Shown: piece after piece, positions 23,589-33,137 of the stretch
Numbering within the stretch: position 1 is the stretch's first letter
Layout: every line of letters begins with the position of its first letter
Assembly (NCBI GenBank): GCA_963728965.1
Contig: CAVSMH010000008.1
Location: forward strand, 248,001 to 312,000
Reading direction: 5' to 3'
DNA from: DASQZT01 sp963728965
GTDB taxonomy: Bacteria; Acidobacteriota; Terriglobia; Bryobacterales; Bryobacteraceae
Length of the DNA stretch: 64,000 nucleotides
Notes under the pieces: model-generated
Databases searched by the model: none
Told to the model about the DNA's origin: nothing
The model's input: only the letters and a program-made list of their open reading frames with translations
Made by a program: the position numbers and the translations under genes

Positions 23589-25592
23589 TTACCAGACCCG
23601 GCAGGCGTTAGCGCTGACCATGGGCTGGGCGGCCTTGCACGAGAACGCCTTCTGGAACTCGGGCATATTCTGGAGGGTGCCGTTGACGCGATATCGGCCG
23701 GGCGAGTGCGGATTCGTCAGGGCGTGCTGGCGCTCGGCCTGCGGGCTGGCGTTCTCGCACCAGATCTGGGCGAAGCCGAGAAAGGCGCGCTGGTCGGGAG
23801 TGAAGCCGTCCACGCGCTCCTCCTTGCCCTTGAGCGTCTCGTGGAGTGCCATCAGGGCCACCCGCAAACCGCCATTGTCGGCCGTGTTCTCGCCCAGCGT
23901 CAGCTTGCCGTTCAGCTTCAGGTCGTCCACCGCCGTGAAGCTGGAATACTGGCGATCGATGCACGCGGCGCGCTTTTCGAACTCGCCGGCATCGGCCGCC
24001 GTCCACCAGTCGCGCAGATTCCCGTTGCCGTCGAACTTGCGGCCCTGGTCGTCGAACCCGTGCGTCATTTCATGCCCGATCACCGCGCCCGCGGCTCCGT
24101 AATTGAGGGCGGTGTCGCGGCGGGGATCGAAAAACGGCGGCTGGAGAATCCCAGCCGGAAAATTGATGCTGTTGTAGGGTGGGCTGTAGAAGGCGTTCAC
24201 CGTGGGCGTGGTCATCATCCACTCCGTTTTGTCGGTGGGTTTGCCGATGCGCTGGATGCGCTGGTCGTACATAGCCTGGACAGCGCGGAGGGCGTTGCCG
24301 AAGTAATCGTCGCGCACCACCGTGACCTTGCTGTAGTCCCGCCACTTGATGGGCGTGCCCACATTGTGGGTGATTGTCTTCAGTTTTGACAGGGCGGCCT
24401 TCTTGGTGGCGGCGGTCATCCAGGGAAGGGTTTCGATGTCTTTGGCCAGCGCCTGATCGAGCGCATCCACCATCTGAGTCATCTGCTTTTTCGCATCGGC
24501 GCCGAAAGCGACTTCCACGTATTTCTGGCCCAGGAGATCGCCCAGCGTGCGGTCGGTGTCGGCCACGCAGCGCATGTTGCGCGGACGCTGCTCGCGGGCG
24601 CCGGTCAGGTAGCGCTGCCAGAAGTCGAACTCCTCGTTTTCGAAGGCTTCCGACAGATTGGAGGCGGCAGCCCGCAACAGGTGGTATTCGAAATATGCCT
24701 TCCACGGCTCGGCCGAATCGGTGGGCACGCTGGCGGCGAGGTTCTTGAAGAAATCCGGATTGGTCACGTTCAGGGTATCGAAGGCGGGTGCGCCGACGCC
24801 TTTGAAGTAGACGTCCCAATCCCAGGTGGGGGCCAACTGCTTGAGCTCGGCGATCGTCATCGGGTGGTAGCGCTTGTTAGGATCGCGCATGGCGACGCGG
24901 TCCGCGGAGATCCTGGCCAGGCCGGTTTCGAGAGCCAACACCATTTTGGCTTTGGCGGCGGCATCGGCCGCCGAGTCTCCAGCAAGCTGGAAGAGGTTGC
25001 GGACGTGCCGCTCGAAGCGCTCGCGGGTTTCGACCGCCTTGGGGTCGGTCTTGAGGTAGTAGTCGCGGTCGGGAAGCGACAGACCGCCCTGCCCCACGGC
25101 GGCGATGGTGCGCGTCGAATCCTTGCTGTCGGGAACGGCGCCGAACATGTAGAGCACCATCACTCCGGTGCGGTGCAGGCGGATCAGTTCGGCCTCGACG
25201 TCCTCCTGGGCGGCCATGGCATTGATGCGATCGAGCTCCGGCTGGAGCGGCGCGATGCCCTTCTTGTTGATGGTGGCGGTATCCATGCAACTGGCGAAAT
25301 AGTCGCCGATCTGCTGTTCGAGGGCGGACCCGCCGGGCTTCGCCACCGCCGTGCCCTGAAGGATATCGAGCAGCACTTTCTCGTTGCGATCACTGAGTTC
25401 CGTGAAGCGCCCCCATCGCGACCGATCGGCGGGCAGCGGGTTGTGGGCAATCCAATTGCCGCAGGCGTACTGATAAAAGTCGACGCAGGGATCGACCGAT
25501 TTATTCATAGACGCGGTATCGATGCCGCCGGCTGGGTCGGCTGCCAGAGCGAGCAGAGGCAGCGCAAGGAGGGTCAGAACTCGTAGTTGCAT
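23589..25592 (-). CDS. M13 family zinc metallopeptidase (neprilysin/PepO-like), secreted
   Basis: The 667-residue protein has a signal peptide (MQLRVLTLLALPLLALAADP), an M13 N-terminal domain (DPCVDFYQYACGNWIAHNPL), and the catalytic domain. The zinc site HEMTH is at residues 507-511 with GFDDQGRKFDGNG after it. The third zinc ligand lies in the GENTADNGG motif. NAFYSPPYNSINFPAGILQP is the substrate-binding strand. The protein ends in CRVW, the usual end of the family. It cleaves oligopeptides in the periplasm or outside. It is co-directional with the ADOP gene upstream, 42 bp away, and probably lies in the same transcript. Confidence 0.95.
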   Translation of the reverse strand: MQLRVLTLLALPLLALAADPAGGIDTASMNKSVDPCVDFYQYACGNWIAHNPLPADRSRWGRFTELSDRNEKVLLDILQGTAVAKPGGSALEQQIGDYFASCMDTATINKKGIAPLQPELDRINAMAAQEDVEAELIRLHRTGVMVLYMFGAVPDSKDSTRTIAAVGQGGLSLPDRDYYLKTDPKAVETRERFERHVRNLFQLAGDSAADAAAKAKMVLALETGLARISADRVAMRDPNKRYHPMTIAELKQLAPTWDWDVYFKGVGAPAFDTLNVTNPDFFKNLAASVPTDSAEPWKAYFEYHLLRAAASNLSEAFENEEFDFWQRYLTGAREQRPRNMRCVADTDRTLGDLLGQKYVEVAFGADAKKQMTQMVDALDQALAKDIETLPWMTAATKKAALSKLKTITHNVGTPIKWRDYSKVTVVRDDYFGNALRAVQAMYDQRIQRIGKPTDKTEWMMTTPTVNAFYSPPYNSINFPAGILQPPFFDPRRDTALNYGAAGAVIGHEMTHGFDDQGRKFDGNGNLRDWWTAADAGEFEKRAACIDRQYSSFTAVDDLKLNGKLTLGENTADNGGLRVALMALHETLKGKEERVDGFTPDQRAFLGFAQIWCENASPQAERQHALTNPHSPGRYRVNGTLQNMPEFQKAFSCKAAQPMVSANACRVW

Positions 25593-25634
25593 GGTCTTAC
25601 GAAATGGACCCCCGATTTTAGCAGGCGGCGGGGC

Positions 25635-28052
25635 TCACTCGTTGCGCAGCGCCGATGCGGGATGGACGCGCGCAGCGCGGCGCGCCGGAATCAGGCACGC
25701 GCTCAGTGCCACCAGGGCCAATACCGCCGAGACCGCCGCCAAGGTCCACGGATCCCGCGGGCGCACTTCGAACAGCAGGGTGCCAATCCAACGCGTCACG
25801 GCCAGGGAGGCGGCAATGCCGATGGTCAGCCCCACCGCGGTCAGACTCAAGCCGCGGGATGCGATCATTCCCAGCACCTGCGACGGCCGTGCGCCCATCG
25901 CCATGCGCACGGCGATTTCGCGTGATCGCTGGAGCACCATGTACGACAACACGCCGTAGATGCCGATGACGGCCAGCACCAGCGCCAGCGCGGCAAACAG
26001 CGCCAGCAGGGTCATCGATTCACGGCGGCCCTCGAGCCCCACACCCGCCAGGTCCTCCATGGTGCGGAGCCGCGCAATCGGCTGATCCTTATCGACGCTC
26101 CAGACGGCCTGGCGGACGGCGGAGGCGAGCGCCAGCGGATCGACCGAAGCACGGACGGCCATCTCGGCCGGAATCGGCCACTCGTGCTCGGATTGCGAGT
26201 GTGGCATGTAAATCGCGGGTTTGAGGTCCTCATCCACGCCCCGCTCGCGAATCTCGCGGACCACGCCGACGATGCGGAGCCACGGGCGGTCCTGCCCGCG
26301 ATTGTCAACCTGGATTCCCTTGCCGAGCGCGCTCTGATTGCGCCAGTGGCGGTCGGCGAAGGTCTCGTTGACGATCACCACCGGCTGAGTGTGGGCCTGG
26401 TCCGCGGCGGAAAAGAAACGGCCTTCGCGCAAACGCACGCCCATGGTCTGGAGAAAGTCGGTGGTGACGACCCGGAACAGCGCATCCTGGCTCTGTAGAT
26501 CCTGTTGCGGGACGCCCTGGAGGATATACCCGTTCGTGTTGCCGCGCGTGGTGAGCGGCAGGTTGGAGGTGTAGCCGGCGTCGGTCACTCCGGGCAGAGC
26601 CTTCACCTTCTCGAGGACGGCATTGACGAACGCCACCCGGGCGGCATGGGTCGGATAACGGGACGCCGGAAGGTAGGTCTGCAAGGTCAGCAGGTGGTCG
26701 GTATGGATTCCGATATCGACGTGCTGGAGGCGATAGAGGGTCTGGATCATCAGGCCCGCGCCGGTGAGCAGGACCAGCGCCAGGGAGACCTGGACCACCA
26801 CGAGGCCGTCGCGAAGAAGGTCATGACGCCGCCCGACGCTGCCGCGACCTCCCTGCTTCAGCGCATCGTGAAGCTGGACGCGCGCGCCGGCCAGCGCGGG
26901 CGCGGCGCCAAAAAGCAAACCGGTGAAGAGGGAGACGGCGAGGGTGAACCAGAGCACGCGGGCATCGAGGTCGAGCGTCACGGCGGCCATCTGCGGAGGC
27001 ACCAGACCCTCGAGCACGCGCATGCCGCCCCGCGCCAGGGCCAGTCCCGATGCCGCCCCGAGAACGGCCAGCACGAGGCTTTCGGTGAGCAACTGGCGGA
27101 TCAGGCGGATTCGCCCGGCGCCGATGGCGGCGCGCACCGCCATTTCACGCTGCCGTTCCGTGCCGCGGGCCATCAGCAGGTTGGCAATATTGGCGCACGC
27201 GATCAGCAGGACGCAGCCGGCGGCGCACCACAGCGCGATCAGGGCGGGCCGCGTGTCGCCCGCCATCTGCTCGCGCATCGACACCACGGTGGCGCCGATG
27301 CGGCGGTTGCTGGCGGGATACTGCTGTTCCAACCGCTTCATGATGACGTTCATTTCGGACTGCGCCTGGGCAAGAGTAACATCCGGTTTCAGTCGGGCCA
27401 CGCATTGCAGAAAATGTGAGCTGCGCCGCGACAACTCGTCCGGGGTGAAAGCAGCCGGGGTCCAGATGTCCATCAGACGCGACGGAAAGGTGAAGCCCCG
27501 CGGCATGACCGCGGCCACCGTGTAGGGTTCGTTGTTGAGCAGGATCTTGCGGCCGATCACGCCGGCATCGGCCCCGTATCGCCGCTGCCACAGGCCGTAC
27601 CCGATCACGGCCAGGCGGGCGCCGGATTTCTCTTCCGGATCGGAGAAGACCCGTCCCAGAAGCGGCTGCGTGCCCAGGATGGTCCACAGATTGGCGGTGG
27701 TGCGGCGGCCGAACACCTGTTCGGGCGGGCCATCGCCAGTGATGCTGTAGGTGACGCCGCGGGTGGCCGCGATATCCGTGAAAACGGTGTTCTGCTTGCG
27801 CCAGTCCACCCAGTTGGCCGGCGCCGGCGTGTTACGCGGGAAGCCGATATAGGAAGCGTCTTCCCAAACCATCGCCAGCCGGCTCTCATCGGCGTAGGGC
27901 AGGGGAGCCAGCAGCACGGCATCCACCACGCTGAAGATGGCCGTGTTCGCTCCCACCCCGAGTGCCAGCGCGAGAATCGCCGCGGCCGAGAACCCCGGCG
28001 ACCGCCGCAGGAGCCGGGTGCCGTACAGGATGTCATCGAGAAAAGCAGCCAT
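25635..28052 (-). CDS. ADOP family orphan ABC-type permease (1 of 3 intact)
   Basis: This 805-residue protein has two MacB/FtsX modules in tandem. Each starts with a helix and a periplasmic domain and ends with an FtsX helix set. The N-terminal signature is RRSPGFSAAAILALALGVGA. The internal FtsX motif is CANIANLLMARGTERQREMA; the C-terminal one is SREIAVRMAMGARPSQVLGM. The end, ARRAARVHPASALRNE, is typical. Such acidobacterial duplicated orphan permeases lack an ATPase partner in their neighbourhood, as here. The role is not established. It is divergent from the M14 peptidase at 28124. Confidence 0.92.
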   Translation of the reverse strand: MAAFLDDILYGTRLLRRSPGFSAAAILALALGVGANTAIFSVVDAVLLAPLPYADESRLAMVWEDASYIGFPRNTPAPANWVDWRKQNTVFTDIAATRGVTYSITGDGPPEQVFGRRTTANLWTILGTQPLLGRVFSDPEEKSGARLAVIGYGLWQRRYGADAGVIGRKILLNNEPYTVAAVMPRGFTFPSRLMDIWTPAAFTPDELSRRSSHFLQCVARLKPDVTLAQAQSEMNVIMKRLEQQYPASNRRIGATVVSMREQMAGDTRPALIALWCAAGCVLLIACANIANLLMARGTERQREMAVRAAIGAGRIRLIRQLLTESLVLAVLGAASGLALARGGMRVLEGLVPPQMAAVTLDLDARVLWFTLAVSLFTGLLFGAAPALAGARVQLHDALKQGGRGSVGRRHDLLRDGLVVVQVSLALVLLTGAGLMIQTLYRLQHVDIGIHTDHLLTLQTYLPASRYPTHAARVAFVNAVLEKVKALPGVTDAGYTSNLPLTTRGNTNGYILQGVPQQDLQSQDALFRVVTTDFLQTMGVRLREGRFFSAADQAHTQPVVIVNETFADRHWRNQSALGKGIQVDNRGQDRPWLRIVGVVREIRERGVDEDLKPAIYMPHSQSEHEWPIPAEMAVRASVDPLALASAVRQAVWSVDKDQPIARLRTMEDLAGVGLEGRRESMTLLALFAALALVLAVIGIYGVLSYMVLQRSREIAVRMAMGARPSQVLGMIASRGLSLTAVGLTIGIAASLAVTRWIGTLLFEVRPRDPWTLAAVSAVLALVALSACLIPARRAARVHPASALRNE

Positions 28053-28109
28053 AGGGGTGATACTCGCGGCCCGTCGAAAGGTTACGAGACGGACCGGGGA
28101 AATTACCGC

Positions 28110-28115
28110 TACACT
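28110..28115 (+). promoter_or_regulatory. -10 box (TACACT) of the M14 peptidase
   Basis: TACACT ends 8 nt before the ATG at 28124, leaving a leader of only about 1-2 nt. Confidence 0.45.
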
Positions 28116-28123
28116 GATTTTTT

Positions 28124-30892
28124 ATGCAACGGGTCACGAAGTATGTCCTGGTGGGAGTGTGGTGCGCCGCGCAGGTGGTGGCGCAGCCGAACCGTGAGTT
28201 CTGGCCGGGAACGGAATACGATGCCAGAATCCCGACGGTCAAGCAGGTGCTGGGATACGAGCCCGGCGAACAGGTGACGGGCTACGCCGGCATCGACCGG
28301 TACTTCGAGGCCCTGGCTGCCGCCGCGCCCAAGTGCATGAAGGTGTTCGAATACGGGCAGACGTGGGAGGGCCGGAAGCTCATCTACGCGGCGGTAGCCT
28401 CGGAAGCGAACCTGCGGAAACTGGCGGAGATCCGTACGGAGATGCAACGTCTGGCCGACCCTCGCAAGACCCCCGAAGGCGAGGCGCGGCGGTTGATGGC
28501 GGAGCTGCCGGCGGTGGTGTGGCTGTCCTATGGTGTCCACGGCAACGAGATCTCGTCGCCGGACGCGGCCCTGCTGACGGCCTATCATCTGCTGGCGGCG
28601 CGCAATGACAAGATCGTGGAAGGCATCCTCTCCAAGGTGGTTGTGCTGATCGACCCCACGCAGAATCCGGACGGCCGCGACCGGTTCGTGAACTACTTCG
28701 AATCCGCGCGCGGACTGGTGCCCGATGCCAGCCCGGCTGCCGCCGAACACCAGGAACCGTGGCCCGGCGGCCGCGTGAATCACTACCTGTTCGATCTGAA
28801 TCGCGACTGGATCGCGCTCACCCAGCCCGAAATCCGCGACCAGGTGAAAGTGCTCCGCGAATGGCGCCCGCTGGTGTACGTGGACCTGCACGAGATGGGC
28901 GCCGACAGCACGTACTTCTTCAGCCCCGAATCGGACCCGTACAATCCGCACCTCACGGCCGACCAGCGCGGCAGCCTGAAGCTGTTCGGGCGCAACAACT
29001 CGAAATGGTTCGACCAGTACGGGTTCGATTACTTCACCAGGGAGAACTACGATGCGTTTTATCCCGGCTATGGTGCGAGCTGGCCGAGCTACTACGGCGC
29101 CATCGCCATGACCTACGAGCAAGCCTCGGTGCGCGGCCTGCTGGTGAGGCGGTCCGACGATACGCTCCTGACCTTCCGCGATACCGTGCGCCACCATTTC
29201 GTGGCCTCGGTTTCGACGCTCGAAACCGCCGCGGCGAACCGCGAGAAGTTGTTGAACGATTTCTACCGCTACGGGGTGACGGCCGTCGAAGAGGGCTCGA
29301 AAGAACCGGTGAAGGAGTACATTCTGCCGCGAGGGCGCGATGCCGCGGCCACCGATAAACTGGCTGGCATCCTGGTGGAGCACGGCATCGAGGTGAAGCG
29401 GGCCACCGCCCCCTTCCGGGCGGGCGAACGCGAGTATGCGGCGGGAACCTACGTGGTGCCTATGGCGCAGCCGGCGAAACGCCTGATCCGCACGCTGCTC
29501 GATCCGCAGGTACCTATGGACGAGAAGTTCATTGCCGCCGAAGAGGCCCGGCGCAAGCTGAAACAGCGGAGCGAAATCTACGACGTGACGGCATGGTCGC
29601 TGCCCCTGCTGTTCAACGTGGAACTGGTGCCGAACGGGACGGTCTCGGCGGGTAGTTTCGAGGCGGCGAAGGCGTTGCTGGTGGTGGCCGGTGAGATGCG
29701 CGGGAGCAAGGCGACGGTGGCGTACCTGGTACCGTGGGGCTCGGCGGCAGCGACGCGTCTGCTGGCGGCGGCGCTGCGCCAGGACCTGAGAGTCTTTTCG
29801 AGCGACAGACCCATCGAGCAGATGGGCCGCAAGTTTGCGGAGGGCGCGCTGATTCTGAAGGTGGCCGACAACCCCGCCGATCTCGGGGACCGGCTGGCGC
29901 GACTGGCGCGCGAAACCGGCGCCGACGTCTACGCCACCAATTCCGGCTGGGTGGAGGATGGTGTGAACTTCGGCAGCCGCTACGTGGTCCCGGTGCGCCG
30001 GCCGGCCGTGGGAATGGCATGGGATACGCCGGCGGCTTCGGGTTCGGCGGGCGCCGCCCGATTCGTGCTCGAACGGCAGTACGGTTACCCGGTCTCGGCC
30101 GTGCGGCTGGCCGCGCTGACGGCGACGGAGCTGGCGCGTTTGCAGGTGTTGATTCTGCCATCGGGTGGCAACTACGCCCAGATTCTGGGCGATGCGGGAC
30201 TGCAGCGGTTGAAGGAGTGGGTGCAATCCGGCGGGACGCTGGTAGCGTTGGGAAGCGCGGTCAACGTGCTCGCGGATTCGCGCCTGGCGCTGCTCGATCT
30301 GCGCCAGGAGAATGCGCTGCGCGACGGCGACGCGCGAGGAGGCGGAGCCGAGCGCGGCGGCAGGGCATCGTCCGCGGCAGCAGCGCCTGTGGAGACTGCG
30401 CCTGCCGCCGGCGGACGGCGCGGCGGTGCGGCGGCGCCGGCTTCGCAGCGGGTGGCAGGCACCGCGATTGCCACGGAGGCGGATCTGGAGAAAGCGATTC
30501 GCGCCAATACGGAGCTGCCCGACAGCGCGCCGGGAGCCATTGTCCGCGCGCACGTCCGGCCGGATATCTGGCTCACCGCCGGGCTCGGCGACAGCGTCAA
30601 CGTGATGGTGGAAGGCAGCGCCATTTACGCCCCGGTGCGGGCCGACCGCGGTATCAATGCGGTCTATTTCGAGGCGGCCGACAAACTCGTGGCGAGCGGC
30701 TATTTGTGGGCCGAGAACCGCAAGCAGATGGCGTTCAAGCCGCTGGTGGTGACCACCAACGCGGGGCGCGGCGTGGTCGTCGGTTTCACCGTGGACCCGA
30801 ACTTCCGCGCCATGCAGGATGGCATGAACCTGCTGTTCCTGAATGCCGTGTTCCGCGGTCCCGCCCACGCGCGGGGATTCGGGGAGGAGTAG
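28124..30892 (+). CDS. M14 family zinc carboxypeptidase, secreted, with large C-terminal region
   Basis: The 922-residue protein has a signal peptide (about 1-21) and an M14 domain (~45-360). The zinc ligands are His139 and Glu142 in YGVHGNEISS and His256 in VDLHEMG. Asn-Pro-Asp-Gly-Arg (NPDGRDR) follows in the substrate pocket. The C-terminal ~500 residues hold a glutamine-amidotransferase-like segment (LQVLILPSGG, LKEWVQSGGTLVALGSA) and a low-complexity Ala/Gly/Arg stretch near residues 735-775. It removes C-terminal residues from peptides in the periplasm or outside. It is divergent from the ADOP gene. A 919-codon antisense frame across it is a composition artefact. Confidence 0.93.
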   Translation: MQRVTKYVLVGVWCAAQVVAQPNREFWPGTEYDARIPTVKQVLGYEPGEQVTGYAGIDRYFEALAAAAPKCMKVFEYGQTWEGRKLIYAAVASEANLRKLAEIRTEMQRLADPRKTPEGEARRLMAELPAVVWLSYGVHGNEISSPDAALLTAYHLLAARNDKIVEGILSKVVVLIDPTQNPDGRDRFVNYFESARGLVPDASPAAAEHQEPWPGGRVNHYLFDLNRDWIALTQPEIRDQVKVLREWRPLVYVDLHEMGADSTYFFSPESDPYNPHLTADQRGSLKLFGRNNSKWFDQYGFDYFTRENYDAFYPGYGASWPSYYGAIAMTYEQASVRGLLVRRSDDTLLTFRDTVRHHFVASVSTLETAAANREKLLNDFYRYGVTAVEEGSKEPVKEYILPRGRDAAATDKLAGILVEHGIEVKRATAPFRAGEREYAAGTYVVPMAQPAKRLIRTLLDPQVPMDEKFIAAEEARRKLKQRSEIYDVTAWSLPLLFNVELVPNGTVSAGSFEAAKALLVVAGEMRGSKATVAYLVPWGSAAATRLLAAALRQDLRVFSSDRPIEQMGRKFAEGALILKVADNPADLGDRLARLARETGADVYATNSGWVEDGVNFGSRYVVPVRRPAVGMAWDTPAASGSAGAARFVLERQYGYPVSAVRLAALTATELARLQVLILPSGGNYAQILGDAGLQRLKEWVQSGGTLVALGSAVNVLADSRLALLDLRQENALRDGDARGGGAERGGRASSAAAAPVETAPAAGGRRGGAAAPASQRVAGTAIATEADLEKAIRANTELPDSAPGAIVRAHVRPDIWLTAGLGDSVNVMVEGSAIYAPVRADRGINAVYFEAADKLVASGYLWAENRKQMAFKPLVVTTNAGRGVVVGFTVDPNFRAMQDGMNLLFLNAVFRGPAHARGFGEE

Positions 30893-30931
30893 CGGCGCTC
30901 TTGGAAGGGCTGCGCCACCCGCGCGGCGCGG

Positions 30932-30937
30932 TTACAA
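30932..30937 (+). promoter_or_regulatory. -10 box (TACAAT) upstream of the small membrane protein and dxs
   Basis: TACAAT ends 9 nt before the ATG at 30947 and could drive the small membrane gene, dxs and the aminotransferase as one transcript. Confidence 0.5.
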
Positions 30938-30946
30938 TAGGTTGAG

Positions 30947-31240
30947 ATGAGAGCAACGCGGGTGCGGCGAATCGTCTCCAACCGGCTGTGCCTGGGTGCC
31001 CTGGCGGCAACCCTGGTCTGGCTGGCCGATCAGCCCACCGTGCAGGGCTACAATCCGCTGCTGCAAATGTTTTGGGATCCCGGCATCGGGCACCTGCCGG
31101 TGCACGACTACGTGGTGCTCTTCTTCTCCTGGCTGGTGACGGCCCTGTTCTGCCATTTCGTGCTTTTCACCGCTCAGCGAATGCGCCATCGCGAGGCCAC
31201 CGCGGCACATAACTATGGGACGGATACTCGACCGCATTGA
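30947..31240 (+). CDS. Small membrane protein upstream of dxs
   Basis: The 97-residue protein has a basic N-terminus (MRATRVRRIVSNR) and two hydrophobic stretches, LCLGALAATLVWLA (~15-28) and YVVLFFSWLVTALFCHFVLF (~55-74), so it is probably an inner-membrane protein with two helices. It overlaps the dxs start by 26 bp, which suggests coupled translation. I do not recognise a family. Its place at the head of an isoprenoid gene set may hint at a link to that pathway, but nothing in the sequence proves it. Confidence 0.65.
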   Translation: MRATRVRRIVSNRLCLGALAATLVWLADQPTVQGYNPLLQMFWDPGIGHLPVHDYVVLFFSWLVTALFCHFVLFTAQRMRHREATAAHNYGTDTRPH

Positions 31241-33137
31241 TTCACCCGACGATTTACGCCTCCTCTCTATCCCCGATCTGGAACACCTGGCCACGGAGAT
31301 TCGTGAAGAACTGATCACCGTGCTCTCCGCCAACGGCGGCCACCTGGGCCCCAATCTCGGGGTGGTGGAACTGACCCTCGCACTGCATTACGTATTCCGC
31401 ACACCGGAAGACCAGATCCTGTTCGACGTGAGCCACCAAGCCTACATCCACAAGCTGCTCACCGGCAGGCGCGAGCGGTTCAAGACGATCCGCACCCCCG
31501 GGGGGCTGAACGGGTTCATGCTGCGCACCGAGAGCCCGCACGATTGCTACGGAGCCGGACATGCCGGCACGGCGCTTTCGGCGGCGTTGGGCATGGCCGT
31601 GGCACGCGACCGGAGCGGCGGCAAGGAACACGTGGTGGCGGTGGCGGGCGATGCCGCCTTCACCTGCGGAGTCACCTACGAAGCCCTGAACAACATCGCC
31701 AACCATACCCGGCGGATGCTGGTGGTGCTGAACGACAACGAATGGTCAATCGACAAGAACGTGGGCGCCATTGCCAGCTATCTCAACCGCATGGTCACCA
31801 GCCCGCGGTTCGCGTACCTGCACGACCGCGCCGGCAAGTTCGTCGAGAAGGTGGGCGGCAAGACCGCGCTGGCCATGGCGCGGAAGGCCGAAGAGGCCGC
31901 CAAAGGCATGTTCTGGCCCAGCATCATCTTCGAAGAGCTGGGTCTCAAATACTATGGTCCCATCGACGGCCACGACGTCTCCACCCTCATCAAGACGTTC
32001 GAGTTTCTCAAGAACCAGGACCGCCCGCAGTTGCTGCACGTGCTCACCCAGAAGGGCAAGGGCTTCGAGCCGGCCATGCAGAAGCAGAAGAAATTCCATG
32101 GCCTGGGACCCTACGATCCCGAAACCGGCGAGACCAAGCCCCTCAGCCGGCGCACGTACTCCGAGGTGTTCGCCGATACCCTGGTGAAACTGGCCGATTT
32201 CAATCCGAAGGTCGTGGCGATAACGGCGGCCATGCCCAACGGTACCGGTCTCGACCGCTTCCGGACGCATCATCCCGATCGTTACTTCGATGTGGGTATC
32301 GCCGAAGAGCACGCCGTCGTATTTGCCGCCGGGCTGGCCGCCCGCGGTTTCAAACCGTTTTGCGCCATCTATTCCACGTTTTTGCAGCGCGCGTTCGATC
32401 CCATCGTGCACGACGTCTGCCTGCAAGACCTGCCGGTCGTGTTTGCCATGGACCGCGGCGGACTTTCGCCCGATGACGGGCCCACTCATCACGGCCTGTT
32501 CGATATCGCCTATCTGCGCGACATCCCCAACCTGATCCACATGGTCCCCAAAGATGAGGACGAACTTGCCGACATGCTCTTTACGGCGATGCAGTGGGAG
32601 GGCCCGGTAGCCGTGCGGTATCCGCGCGGGCTGGGGCCCGGCACGCCGGTGAAAGATGTTCCTAAGGCGATCCCCATCGGCAAGGCGGAACTGCTGCAAC
32701 ACGAAGAGGGCGCCCGCGTGGCCATTTTCGCGCTGGGCGCGCTGGTCCCGATGGCGGAGGAAGTCGCCCGTAAACTGGCGGGCGCAGGCATCCCGGCGGC
32801 GGTGGTCAACGCCCGCTTCGCCAAGCCCGTGGATACCGCCATGCTGGAATTCTACGCGCGCGGCGCGGATGTCATCCTTACTCTCGAAGATCACGTGCTG
32901 ATGGGCGGCTTCGGCAGCGCGGTTCTCGAGGAGTTGAGCAACCTCGGGCTGACCACTCCGGTGGTGCGCATCGGTTGGCCCGACCGGTTCATCGAACACG
33001 GCAAGCTCGAAGAACTGCGGGCCAAGTACGGTGTCAGCGTGGACGCGGCCTGGCAAAAACTCCAGCCCCATCTCAACCGGACATGCAAATCCATCTCTCC
33101 GACTTCGGTCGGGCCTCTGCCCAACCATCTCCCGTAA
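31215..33137 (+). CDS. dxs: 1-Deoxy-D-xylulose-5-phosphate synthase
   Basis: This thiamine-diphosphate enzyme joins pyruvate and glyceraldehyde-3-phosphate, the first step of the MEP isoprenoid pathway. The 640-residue length is standard. Visible motifs are the N-terminal GGHLGPNLGVVELT, the ThDP site GDAAFTCGVTYEALNNI with NDNEWSIDKNVG, DVGIAEEHAVVFAAGLA with the catalytic Glu, and DRGGLSPDDGPTHHG. The final transketolase C-domain holds EDHVLMGGFGSAV. The gene starts inside the end of the small membrane gene and its 3' end overlaps the next gene by 55 bp, so this is a tight operon. Confidence 0.97.
   Translation: MGRILDRIDSPDDLRLLSIPDLEHLATEIREELITVLSANGGHLGPNLGVVELTLALHYVFRTPEDQILFDVSHQAYIHKLLTGRRERFKTIRTPGGLNGFMLRTESPHDCYGAGHAGTALSAALGMAVARDRSGGKEHVVAVAGDAAFTCGVTYEALNNIANHTRRMLVVLNDNEWSIDKNVGAIASYLNRMVTSPRFAYLHDRAGKFVEKVGGKTALAMARKAEEAAKGMFWPSIIFEELGLKYYGPIDGHDVSTLIKTFEFLKNQDRPQLLHVLTQKGKGFEPAMQKQKKFHGLGPYDPETGETKPLSRRTYSEVFADTLVKLADFNPKVVAITAAMPNGTGLDRFRTHHPDRYFDVGIAEEHAVVFAAGLAARGFKPFCAIYSTFLQRAFDPIVHDVCLQDLPVVFAMDRGGLSPDDGPTHHGLFDIAYLRDIPNLIHMVPKDEDELADMLFTAMQWEGPVAVRYPRGLGPGTPVKDVPKAIPIGKAELLQHEEGARVAIFALGALVPMAEEVARKLAGAGIPAAVVNARFAKPVDTAMLEFYARGADVILTLEDHVLMGGFGSAVLEELSNLGLTTPVVRIGWPDRFIEHGKLEELRAKYGVSVDAAWQKLQPHLNRTCKSISPTSVGPLPNHLP

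Noticed and set aside
28109..30868. A 919-codon frame antisense to the M14 peptidase
   Set aside because: It mirrors the codon pattern of a well-supported gene, has no motifs, and is His/Arg/Gln rich as expected for antisense frames in high-GC DNA.
31746..33128. A 460-codon frame antisense to dxs
   Set aside because: dxs is certain on the plus strand; the antisense frame has no family character.
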